Shown in pieces: positions 27,118 to 34,987 of a stretch of DNA of 64,000 bases. Position 1 is the stretch's first letter. Each line of letters opens with the position of its first letter. The position numbers and the translations under genes were made by a program. This DNA is from Desulfovibrio sp. (GTDB lineage: Bacteria > Desulfobacterota > Desulfovibrionia > Desulfovibrionales > Desulfovibrionaceae): positions 846,824-910,823 of the forward strand of contig JAQYWK010000002.1 of NCBI GenBank assembly GCA_030145055.1, written 5' to 3'. The notes beneath the pieces are model-generated. The model was not told where the DNA came from. It did not search any database and saw only the letters and a list, made by a program, of their open reading frames with translations.

Positions 27118-28917
27118 TTAATACAAAACCATCAAGGTAAAGATCATTACTCCCATGTAAAGTACGGTCATACCTGTACCTGCCCGGACATAGTCGATCG
27201 TTTTATAACCGCCTGGTCGCATAATTAGTGCGTTAACCTGATGGGTGGGCAACACGAATGTGTTAGATGCCGCAACAGCTACAGTCAGCGCCGCAATGCG
27301 TGGATCAACACCGGCATTCAAAGCCATATTCATGGCTAAAGGAACCAGCAATACTGTTGCTCCGACATTTGATGCAACCAAGGTGAAGAACGAGGTCAAT
27401 ACACCTATCACCGTCAGCAATACCACCGTCGAAGGATGGCCGAGCGCAGACATGATCGTGGCTGCAATATATTGTGCTGCCCCAGTGTTTTCAAACGCCA
27501 TTCCAAGCGGAATTAGTCCTCCAAGAAGAAAGACAGTCATCCAGTCAACAGACTGGTATGCTTCATCAATGCTTAGAACCTTGGTTAGAATCATGCCTAA
27601 AGCTCCCGCGAGTAAGGCGATGGAAAGCTGAATGTGCAGCGCAAGAATCAAGAACAAAGACACACCAAGCCACAGCAAGGCAAATTTAGCCTTATCAGTG
27701 CGCAGTATTTCTCCCTTTACTTCTTCTGTGAAGACAAAATCAGGTCTTTCTTTAAGTAAATGGAACATCTCCCAGCGTCCGTGGAGAAGAATAGCGTCTC
27801 CAGACTCAATCTTGAGATCACTTAGGCCGCTGATAAATAGTTTTTCACCACGAAATATTGCAAGCGGTGAAACTTGAAAGCGGTTACGTAATCGTATTTC
27901 CCCAAGAGTCTGACCAACAAGCTCGGAACGAGGAGTTACAATCCCCTCCATTATTCCGGCATTATTAGGAGAAAGCTCTTCTGCAAAAGAACTGAGTTCA
28001 CCTTGAAGTTCCCATCCGAAGTGTTCGGACATATGCTCAACAAACTCACGGTGACCGACTATAGCCAAATGATCACCTGGTTTGATAACTTCGGTAGCAT
28101 CAGGTGCAATCTTATGTGCTTTGCCACGATCTCTTGCAATGGCGACCACTGTTGAAAAGTAAATAGGGCGGAGTTCTAGGGTCTGCAAATCCTGATCACA
28201 CTCCCATGTCTCTGGAACATGCAGTTCAAACAAAGAACCAATGCCGCCATATGTGTCATTCAAAAGTTCCGACATAGGACCGGAGAATTCAGCTATATCC
28301 TTGCTGGGAAGAATGAATCTTCCAAAAAGCATAAAGTATATAAGAGCTGCTACCAGCAGTGCAATACCTATGGGGGTTACACCGAACATTCCGAAGGGTT
28401 CGTACTGTTTCCCGCCAACAATCATCAAATCGTTCAACAAAATCAGAGGACTTGATCCGACCAAAGTCAGACAGCCTCCGATAATTGCGCAGAACCCCAT
28501 GGGCATAAGTAATCTTCCAACCGGAACTCCGGTCTGATTACCAATGCGTTTAGCCGCAGGGAGAAACAGGGCCGCGGCCCCGATATTCTGCATGAATCCT
28601 GAAATGATCGCTACGGTACCTGCAATCAGCGTCATGATTCTGGTTTCACTTTTACCAGCAAATTTAAGGATAACTCGGGCCATAGAGTTCATAACACCGG
28701 TCTTATCCAGTCCGGCCCCGATGATAATAACGGCTATAATTGATACGACAGCATTACTGCTTAAGCCACTGATTGCCTGTTTAGGGGTAACCAATCCGAG
28801 CAAAGGAAGAAGTACCATCATGATGATACCAACTACATCCACACGGACCCATTCGAATATGAAGAGCAGTATTGCAAAAGCAAGAACTGCCATAACTAGA
28901 ATAATCTCTGGAGTCAT
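27118..28917 (-). CDS. SLC13/DASS-type permease with two TrkA-C domains
   Basis: This 599-residue membrane protein moves anions such as sulfate or di/tricarboxylates, driven by sodium or protons. Hydrophobic segments flank a cytoplasmic middle section (about 200-385) with two TrkA-C (RCK-C) regions, one ending KPGDHLAIVGH and the other ESGDAILLHG. The conserved transport loop appears as FMQNIGAAALFLP, and a second one as ASNVGATVLLVPLAM. In a sulfate reducer, sulfate is a plausible substrate, but this cannot be decided here. The gene lies 42 bp after the stress protein gene, and both probably share its sigma-54-like promoter. Confidence 0.88.
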   Translation of the reverse strand: MTPEIILVMAVLAFAILLFIFEWVRVDVVGIIMMVLLPLLGLVTPKQAISGLSSNAVVSIIAVIIIGAGLDKTGVMNSMARVILKFAGKSETRIMTLIAGTVAIISGFMQNIGAAALFLPAAKRIGNQTGVPVGRLLMPMGFCAIIGGCLTLVGSSPLILLNDLMIVGGKQYEPFGMFGVTPIGIALLVAALIYFMLFGRFILPSKDIAEFSGPMSELLNDTYGGIGSLFELHVPETWECDQDLQTLELRPIYFSTVVAIARDRGKAHKIAPDATEVIKPGDHLAIVGHREFVEHMSEHFGWELQGELSSFAEELSPNNAGIMEGIVTPRSELVGQTLGEIRLRNRFQVSPLAIFRGEKLFISGLSDLKIESGDAILLHGRWEMFHLLKERPDFVFTEEVKGEILRTDKAKFALLWLGVSLFLILALHIQLSIALLAGALGMILTKVLSIDEAYQSVDWMTVFLLGGLIPLGMAFENTGAAQYIAATIMSALGHPSTVVLLTVIGVLTSFFTLVASNVGATVLLVPLAMNMALNAGVDPRIAALTVAVAASNTFVLPTHQVNALIMRPGGYKTIDYVRAGTGMTVLYMGVMIFTLMVLY

Positions 28918-28959
28918 AATTTACCTTTTAAGCTTAAAGCATAATGCTGGTTTGCAGGC

Positions 28960-29568
28960 TTATTTTACCCGCAGCATCGCTCGAGTATATACGGGGATAG
29001 CCGTATTAGTTTTTCTATCTGCGACATCTTCCATTACATAGCGGTAGCCACAATCTTCACAATGGAGTTCTGCCACAACAGCGTCTTCTTTGCCGCTTTT
29101 AACGATATGTGCGAACAGGAGGCCGGCCTCTTTAGCTTGTCCTGAAAAATCAGCGATATTTTCTTCAGACTTATCGCAGAAATTTTTGAAATCTGAACCA
29201 TGTTCATCTAGGTTAAGCGCAACCAGACTGCTTTGCGTCTTAGCTGCCATTCCTATTGCGTAGCTTACGACGCTTCCTGAGAAAGCCGCGCCTTTGCTGA
29301 CGACAAGAATTTTTCCACCAGCGGTTGTTGTTTCTGAAAGATTCTTAACAAGCTCATCATTTACTTTCTGAGAAATTGGCGCTTTCTGGCTACCTAGCCG
29401 AAAACGGTTTAATAATGATTTCAAGAAAAGCCCCCTTTCGTTTTGGCCAGTTAATAACTGGTCCCGATTAATGGCCCATTTGCCAACGTTACAAGTATTG
29501 CATTGATTTTTGGCCTGGGTTGCATAATGTCGATCAAAGAAGCCAATAATGTACTGAACGGTAGCCAT
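28960..29568 (-). CDS. Universal-stress-like protein
   Basis: This 202-residue protein begins MATVQYIIGFFDRHYAT. The central and C-terminal region (KILVVSKGAAFSGSVVSYAIG, SLVALNLDEHG, VAELHCEDCGYRYVMEDVAD) looks like a single, diverged Usp domain with a nucleotide-type fold. Cysteines occur in pairs (CNTCNVGKW and CEDCGYR), which might bind a metal. The ATG at 29568 has GGAGG upstream; the longer frame has none. First gene of the unit with the SLC13-type permease. Its role may be to regulate transport, by analogy with stress domains attached to transporters. Confidence 0.65.
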   Translation of the reverse strand: MATVQYIIGFFDRHYATQAKNQCNTCNVGKWAINRDQLLTGQNERGLFLKSLLNRFRLGSQKAPISQKVNDELVKNLSETTTAGGKILVVSKGAAFSGSVVSYAIGMAAKTQSSLVALNLDEHGSDFKNFCDKSEENIADFSGQAKEAGLLFAHIVKSGKEDAVVAELHCEDCGYRYVMEDVADRKTNTAIPVYTRAMLRVK

Positions 29569-29608
29569 GGAACCTCCTCGTTTTTGTTTCCTCTCACTCC
29601 CCTTAAAG

Positions 29609-29624
29609 ATCAATAAGCATGCCA
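29609..29624 (-). promoter_or_regulatory. Sigma-54-like promoter of the stress/permease unit
   Basis: On the minus strand it reads TGGCATGCTTATTGAT. The -24 GG is perfect and the spacing is correct; the -12 element is TTGA instead of TTGC. It lies about 40 bases upstream of the ATG at 29568. Confidence 0.5.
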
Positions 29625-29698
29625 ATCAAATAGACACACTTAACTACTCGTAATTTCTGAATAAACATAAAACGGATCTATAATTCAGCGCTCGACCC

Positions 29699-29713
29699 GT
29701 TGCGTTATGCAAC
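29699..29713. promoter_or_regulatory. Palindrome upstream of the sigma-54-like promoter
   Basis: GTTGCGTTATGCAAC is a perfect 5+5 inverted repeat about 75-90 bases upstream of the -24 element, a normal distance for an activator site. Two further TGCAAC half sites occur at 29786 and 29964. The likely protein is the NtrC-type regulator at 32112-33458. Confidence 0.45.
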
Positions 29714-30009
29714 TCAGACAGCTCAAAACTTCAAGGAAAACCACTAATTGGAGCGGCACAGAGGGATTAATCTGATGTTTCACTTTGCAACGCCTTTACT
29801 CTCAAACCCGACATCAGTGTGATGTTATAAGTTTCTTAGATTTTTAATAGGGTCGTTATATTCCGCAGAACTAGCGACAATATGACGTTGTGCCTTTCCT
29901 CACAAAGTTTTAAGACATTTTTTTGCCCTTAAAACAATGAGCTAAAGCCCTGTTGTTTCAAAATGCAACATTAACAACGTAGACCATTGATGATAATAAC
30001 TGTCGTATC

Positions 30010-30038
30010 TTCAATGACGTGGCGTTATATTTTATAAT
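30010..30038 (+). promoter_or_regulatory. Sigma-70-type promoter of the lon-like gene
   Basis: TTCAAT and TATAAT are separated by 17 bases. Transcription would start near 30045, which places the ATG at 30064 as the true start. Confidence 0.6.
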
Positions 30039-30063
30039 GATTTTCAGTGAGAAGGATGTGCAA

Positions 30064-32115
30064 ATGCTAAGGTGGTTCAATAAAAAAAATGATGAAAGCC
30101 TAAATCTGGAAGCGAAAACTCCGGACGATAATGAAAGTAATTTACCTCAGCAAAGAAACGGAGCGCAAGAGCTTATCGACCGCGTCAATTCAGCCGAACT
30201 TCCCGACCACATAGTAAATACAACTCACGATGAATGCGAAAGACTGCTTAAGCTGGACAGCTCATCTCCTGAATTCGCTATTGGGCATAACTATCTTGAT
30301 TTCATACTATCTTTACCGTGGAACAAAACGACTAAAGACGATCTTGACCTCGAGAGGGCGAAAGAAGTGCTTGATGCACGCCATTACGGTTTAAACAACG
30401 TAAAGGAGAGAATTCTGGAATTTCTTGCTGTGAAAAACCTTCGCAGCAGAATCAGCCCCAGCTTAATTATTGCTGACGATGAAATCATCGCCAGAGAAAA
30501 TTTATCAATTATTTTTGAACACGAGGGGTTCGCAGTACGAACTGTTGCCAATGGACAGGAAGCTGTTGAGGCCATGGAAGATGAACCTGCGGATATCGTA
30601 ATAACCGATCTTAAGATGGATGTGATGGACGGTTTGGAACTTCTTCAAGAGGTACGTAGCCGCTGGCCCGATACAGGCATGATAATGCTCACTGGATATG
30701 CAACAGTGAAAACAGCTGTAACAGCCATGAAGAAAGGAGCCGATCAATATCTCGGTAAACCGGTGAATTTGACTCGCTTGCGTGAGCATGTTCAAGACTT
30801 GTTAGGTAAAAATCAACGTATCCAAGGATTACGCGGGCCTGTACTCTGCTTCAGCGGTCCTCCCGGAACAGGTAAAACATCAATTGGAAAGGCTATCGCC
30901 GAATCGATGGGACGTAAGTTTATCTGCATGTCTCTTGCCGGATTACGGGACGAAGCAGAACTGCGCGGACACCGCCGCACTTATGTAGGAGCCATGGCAG
31001 GAAGGATTTTGCAGGAAATCCAGAAATCGGGAGTGCGTAATCCAGTTATTATGCTGGATGAGATGGACAAGATCATTCAAAATTTTCAAGGTGATGCGAC
31101 TTCTGTACTGCTTGAAATTCTCGATCCGCAGCAAAACTCAGAGTTTGTAGACCAGTATCTGGGATTACCCTTTGATCTTTCGGGTGTACTTTTCATTGCC
31201 ACCGCAAACCTCATTGACCGCATACCAGTACCACTGCGAGACCGCATGGAAATGATCGAATTTTCAAGCTATACACTTACTGAAAAATCCAAAATAGCGA
31301 CAAACTACCTTATTCCTGAGCAATTGCTTCAGCACGGACTTGGAGTAAGGGAAATCACAGTGCAGCCCGAAGCTGTTAAGCATCTCATTATGGACTACAC
31401 CCGTGAACCGGGGTTACGCGGACTGGAAAAACAGATTGCATCTCTTTGCCGCAAGCTTGCGAGAAAAATTATAGCAAAAACAGATGGAAATAAAACATTC
31501 GTTGTAGAGCAAGAAAAGCTTGCAGAAATTATGGGGCCTCCCCCGCATTTCACAACGTCAGCTAGTGACACCTCAAAAGTGGGGTTGGCAACCGGACTGG
31601 TTTGGTCTGAAAACGGAGGAGAAATAATCTTTGTAGAAGCAGCAAAGATGTATGGTAATAAAAATCTCATTCTAACCGGATCTCTTGGTGATGTTCTTCA
31701 AGAATCTGCTCAGACAGCTTTAAGTTTCATACGTGCTAATGCAGAGAAGTTTGACTTATCACCTGATTTTTTTGAATCTTCAGACATTCATGTACATATT
31801 CCTGCTGGCTCTGTAACAAAAGAAGGCCCTTCCGCGGGAGTCACCATTGCTATTGCCATCCTTTCTCAGCTTACCGGACGCTCTGTGCATCAGAATATGG
31901 CTTTCAGCGGAGAAATATCACTACATGGAGATGTGCTGCCGGTCGGCGGGGTACGCGAAAAAATTATGGCTGCGTCAAGGTCGGGAATCCGCACCGTGGT
32001 TTTACCGGATAAATGTTCGCACGCTCTCCAGAGAATAGAACCGGAGGTCCTTGAAGGTATTGAAATCCGCCTTGTGAACAAATTAGAGGAAGCCGTAGAA
32101 CTGGCCCTTCTTTAA
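30064..32115 (+). CDS. lon: Lon-type AAA+ protease with an inserted receiver domain
   Basis: This 683-residue protein lacks the usual Lon N-terminal substrate domain. It starts with the Lon helical region (LSLPWNKTTKDDLDLERAKE). At the linker before the ATPase it carries a full response-regulator receiver (about 133-252) with D138/D139, phosphoacceptor D182 in VITDLKMDVMDG and lysine K232. The AAA+ module follows (Walker A GPPGTGKTS at 265, Walker B VIMLDEMDK), then the protease domain with Ser590 (GPSAGVT) and Lys633, 43 residues apart as in classical Lon. All catalytic residues are present. The start at 30064 has AAGGA upstream and follows the promoter. It is convergent with the NtrC-type gene and overlaps it by four bases. 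Phosphorylation-controlled proteolysis is the likely function. Confidence 0.93.
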   Translation: MLRWFNKKNDESLNLEAKTPDDNESNLPQQRNGAQELIDRVNSAELPDHIVNTTHDECERLLKLDSSSPEFAIGHNYLDFILSLPWNKTTKDDLDLERAKEVLDARHYGLNNVKERILEFLAVKNLRSRISPSLIIADDEIIARENLSIIFEHEGFAVRTVANGQEAVEAMEDEPADIVITDLKMDVMDGLELLQEVRSRWPDTGMIMLTGYATVKTAVTAMKKGADQYLGKPVNLTRLREHVQDLLGKNQRIQGLRGPVLCFSGPPGTGKTSIGKAIAESMGRKFICMSLAGLRDEAELRGHRRTYVGAMAGRILQEIQKSGVRNPVIMLDEMDKIIQNFQGDATSVLLEILDPQQNSEFVDQYLGLPFDLSGVLFIATANLIDRIPVPLRDRMEMIEFSSYTLTEKSKIATNYLIPEQLLQHGLGVREITVQPEAVKHLIMDYTREPGLRGLEKQIASLCRKLARKIIAKTDGNKTFVVEQEKLAEIMGPPPHFTTSASDTSKVGLATGLVWSENGGEIIFVEAAKMYGNKNLILTGSLGDVLQESAQTALSFIRANAEKFDLSPDFFESSDIHVHIPAGSVTKEGPSAGVTIAIAILSQLTGRSVHQNMAFSGEISLHGDVLPVGGVREKIMAASRSGIRTVVLPDKCSHALQRIEPEVLEGIEIRLVNKLEEAVELALL

Positions 32116-33458
32116 ACTTTATCCTTTTCCAAACCGAGACGTTTCATTTTACGCCAGAGGGAAACTCTATCTATACCGAGGATTTTGGCTGCCTGCGTCT
32201 TATTTCCACCAGTAGCAAGCAAAACTTTTTCTATATGGTGGGATTCAACTTCCTCCAAAGTCTGTAACGGATTGTCATGAGGAATATCTCGTATCTCCCG
32301 TGGCAGAAGGTCCGGGGTAAACACGGTCCCCTTTGACAGGGCCAAAGCTCTTTGAGCTATATTTTCCAATTCCCGCACATTTCCCGGAAATGGATAATTC
32401 ATTAATGTGTCTAACGTTTCTTGAGAAATAGTATTAATGGCCTGAACTGGAGTCCTGTGTTTTTCAAGGAAGTGCCCTATCAACACAGGAATATCTTCCC
32501 GATGCTCGCGCAAGGGTGGCGACAAAAGAGTTACCACATTCAACCTATAAAAAAGATCCTGCCTGAAAGTACCGTTTTCCACATTCTTTTTGAGGTCACA
32601 GTTGGTCGCCGCGAGAACCCTGATATCAACTGGAATTTCCTTAGTTCCCCCAACACGTAGAAACGTGCGTTCTTGGAGCACCCGCAAAAGTTTCACCTGC
32701 ATGTTAAGTGGAAGTTCACTCATTTCATCAAAAAAGACTGTCCCGCCGTTTGCAACCTCAAGTATACCTTTCTGCCCACGCTGAGCTCCAGTAAAGGCTT
32801 CCCGTTCATGACCGAACAATTCTTTATCCATTAGCTCTGCGGTGAATGTTCCGCAGTTTATAGCCATAAATCTTTCGTCTGAACGGGGGCTAAGCATATG
32901 GATGCCCCGAGCGATAAGTTCCTTACCAGTACCAGTTTCTCCCTGAATGAGAACATTGCAGTTCATATTTGCAAGCTGCTTGATGGTGCTTTTCAATTTA
33001 AGGATTTCATCACTTTGCCCAACCAGAGGGAAATCCTGTTTTCCTTGTGCCAGCACCTGCCTGAGACGCAGGACCTCTACCGATAGCGCTCGGCACTCCA
33101 GAGCCTTGCGAACCTGTGCACGCAATTCATCTAAATTGAACGGTTTTGCAATATAAGAGTGCGCCCCGTGTTGCATTGCAGACACAGCAGTAGTCACTGT
33201 TGCATGGCCGGTAATAACTATTACCTGTGTTGAAGGTTCCATCTCTTTAATGTGCTCAAGCAACTCAATTCCGTTCATACCCGGAAGCATGAGATCGGTA
33301 AGCACCAATTCAAACTCAGCTTTTTCAAATTGCTGTAAAGCTTCTGACCCTGAGCCGACCGCAACAGTAGAATACCCTTCCTGATTTAAAACATGGGTAA
33401 GATTATCCCGTGCGATTTCTTCGTCATCAACAATAAGTATTTTAATGTTGCTGATCAT
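32112..33458 (-). CDS. NtrC-type response regulator, sigma-54 activator
   Basis: This 448-residue activator has a receiver (D55 in VLTDLMLPG), a sigma-54-interacting AAA+ domain (Walker A GETGTGKE, Walker B as GGTVFFDE) and a C-terminal Fis-type helix-turn-helix (NKTQAAKILGIDRVSLWRKM). The sigma-54 contact loop, normally GAFTGA, reads EAFTGA here. It overlaps the kinase gene by ATGA, so the two form one pair. Likely targets are the sigma-54-like promoter at 29609-29624 and palindromes nearby. Confidence 0.92.
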   Translation of the reverse strand: MISNIKILIVDDEEIARDNLTHVLNQEGYSTVAVGSGSEALQQFEKAEFELVLTDLMLPGMNGIELLEHIKEMEPSTQVIVITGHATVTTAVSAMQHGAHSYIAKPFNLDELRAQVRKALECRALSVEVLRLRQVLAQGKQDFPLVGQSDEILKLKSTIKQLANMNCNVLIQGETGTGKELIARGIHMLSPRSDERFMAINCGTFTAELMDKELFGHEREAFTGAQRGQKGILEVANGGTVFFDEMSELPLNMQVKLLRVLQERTFLRVGGTKEIPVDIRVLAATNCDLKKNVENGTFRQDLFYRLNVVTLLSPPLREHREDIPVLIGHFLEKHRTPVQAINTISQETLDTLMNYPFPGNVRELENIAQRALALSKGTVFTPDLLPREIRDIPHDNPLQTLEEVESHHIEKVLLATGGNKTQAAKILGIDRVSLWRKMKRLGLEKDKV

Positions 33459-34870
33459 ATATTTACACCATCTTCCAGAGGGATAGTAATATAGAAAGTG
33501 GTTCCTTTACCCTCCCGGCTTTCGGTCCGGATATGGCCTTGATGCTTTTCAATAATTCCATAAACTATATATAGTCCCAAGCCGGTGCCTTGCCCGACTT
33601 CTTTTGTAGAAAAAAACGGATCGAAAATTCTTTCCAGCGTGTCTTGAGACATGCCTTCGCCTGAGTCGGATACTGTAATAATTGCGTTGTCCTCTTTAGT
33701 AGAAGCTGCAATGTGAATAGTGCCCTGCCTCGGCTCAATAGCCTGAATAGCGTTGATAAGAAGATTGATAAATGCCTCCTGTATCTTACGCCTATCAACC
33801 CGAACAATAATATGTTCCGAGATTTCTTTTGTAAGGTAAATATTAGATGGAACCTGACTTGAAACAAGGCTTATTGCTGACCGTACAATCTCATCGAGTT
33901 CAATTGGTCCCGGCGAATACTCACGCTCGCGAGAAAACTCAAGAAGCCCTTTTACAATATCGCGCGAACGCAGTGTCTCCTGCATAATATTATCCATCAT
34001 TTTATCGGCAAGTTCATCCTTCCCTTTTGTCCCTTCCATCAAAATCTGGCAGGATGTCGAGATATTATTAAGTGGATTGTTTAACTGGTGGGCTATGCCT
34101 GAAGCTAGGGTTCCTATTGATGACAACTTTTGAGCCTGTACCAATTGGCGACGTCTTTTTCTCAATTGTTCAACCATAGAATTTAGTGCCGCAAATACCT
34201 GCTGAATTTCATCATGAAAATTTTTGATAGGCAACGCCATAAAAGTTCCTAGCGATATTCGTTTTGTAGCTTCCTGCACTTGCCTCAGAGGTTTCAAGAT
34301 ACTGGAGGAAACAAACACCACAAGAATAAAGACCACTACAGCAATTCCAATCATGGAAAAAGTTAAATTAGAGCGTAGATTCTGATTGATAGAAAGAATA
34401 TTTTTTCTCTCAAACCGGGAAATTGCTTTTGAATCCTCAACAAGTGCCTGACCTACTTCTCGAATATTACTGTTTCGAGTTCCAACAAGAATAGGGCTCT
34501 TTTCCCCTGACAATTCAAGTTTCTGTAATAATTTTCTATAAAGGTCCAAATTGATTTTCAGACTTGTCCCGGTTTGCTTTACTTCAATATTAACGAAATC
34601 CTGCATCAGCGCCGACAGTAACTTGTCGGTCTGATTTAGGTATTCAAACCCCTGAGTAAGCAGAGCCTTATCCTGATAAAGTAAAACGTTCTTTTCCGTT
34701 CGACGAATTTCCAAGATAAGATTGCTAAGGTCGTCGACTCGCTCAATAAGCATAACCTCTCGTTCAAGTTGCAAGGTGTTCATATATGACAACATCCCTA
34801 TGCAACCAAAACAGATGGAAAAGATAATAATACCTAAAATGATTTTTTGGCGAATATTTAATTTGGGCAT
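33455..34870 (-). CDS. Membrane histidine kinase with HAMP domain
   Basis: This 471-residue sensor kinase has a first membrane helix at about 9-29, a periplasmic helical section to about 170, a second helix (about 172-194) and a HAMP domain. A dimerisation domain has the phosphorylated histidine near residue 261 in GIAHQLNNPLN, and the ATPase domain has NLLINAIQ, DSGEGM and GTGLGLYI. The periplasmic part resembles four-helix-bundle sensors; the signal is unknown. It is upstream in a two-gene unit with the NtrC-type regulator, and it may also phosphorylate the Lon receiver. Confidence 0.92.
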   Translation of the reverse strand: MPKLNIRQKIILGIIIFSICFGCIGMLSYMNTLQLEREVMLIERVDDLSNLILEIRRTEKNVLLYQDKALLTQGFEYLNQTDKLLSALMQDFVNIEVKQTGTSLKINLDLYRKLLQKLELSGEKSPILVGTRNSNIREVGQALVEDSKAISRFERKNILSINQNLRSNLTFSMIGIAVVVFILVVFVSSSILKPLRQVQEATKRISLGTFMALPIKNFHDEIQQVFAALNSMVEQLRKRRRQLVQAQKLSSIGTLASGIAHQLNNPLNNISTSCQILMEGTKGKDELADKMMDNIMQETLRSRDIVKGLLEFSREREYSPGPIELDEIVRSAISLVSSQVPSNIYLTKEISEHIIVRVDRRKIQEAFINLLINAIQAIEPRQGTIHIAASTKEDNAIITVSDSGEGMSQDTLERIFDPFFSTKEVGQGTGLGLYIVYGIIEKHQGHIRTESREGKGTTFYITIPLEDGVNI

Positions 34871-34987
34871 GAAGATAACCTTCTTTGCAAACGTTACTCT
34901 GATTGAGCTTATACAGTTCCAGATGTTAATCGAGTCTAGATACGACTAGTGCAGGTAAAAGGCAAACGGAAGCAAAGCTATGTTTTC

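Noticed and set aside
29985-30030. A sigma-54 promoter before the Lon-like gene (TGGCGTTATATTTTA)
   Set aside because: The -12 GC is absent, while a good TTCAAT-N17-TATAAT promoter overlaps it.
30019-30063. An earlier start for the Lon-like protein
   Set aside because: It overlaps the TATAAT region of the likely promoter and lacks a ribosome site; ATG 30064 has AAGGA in good position.
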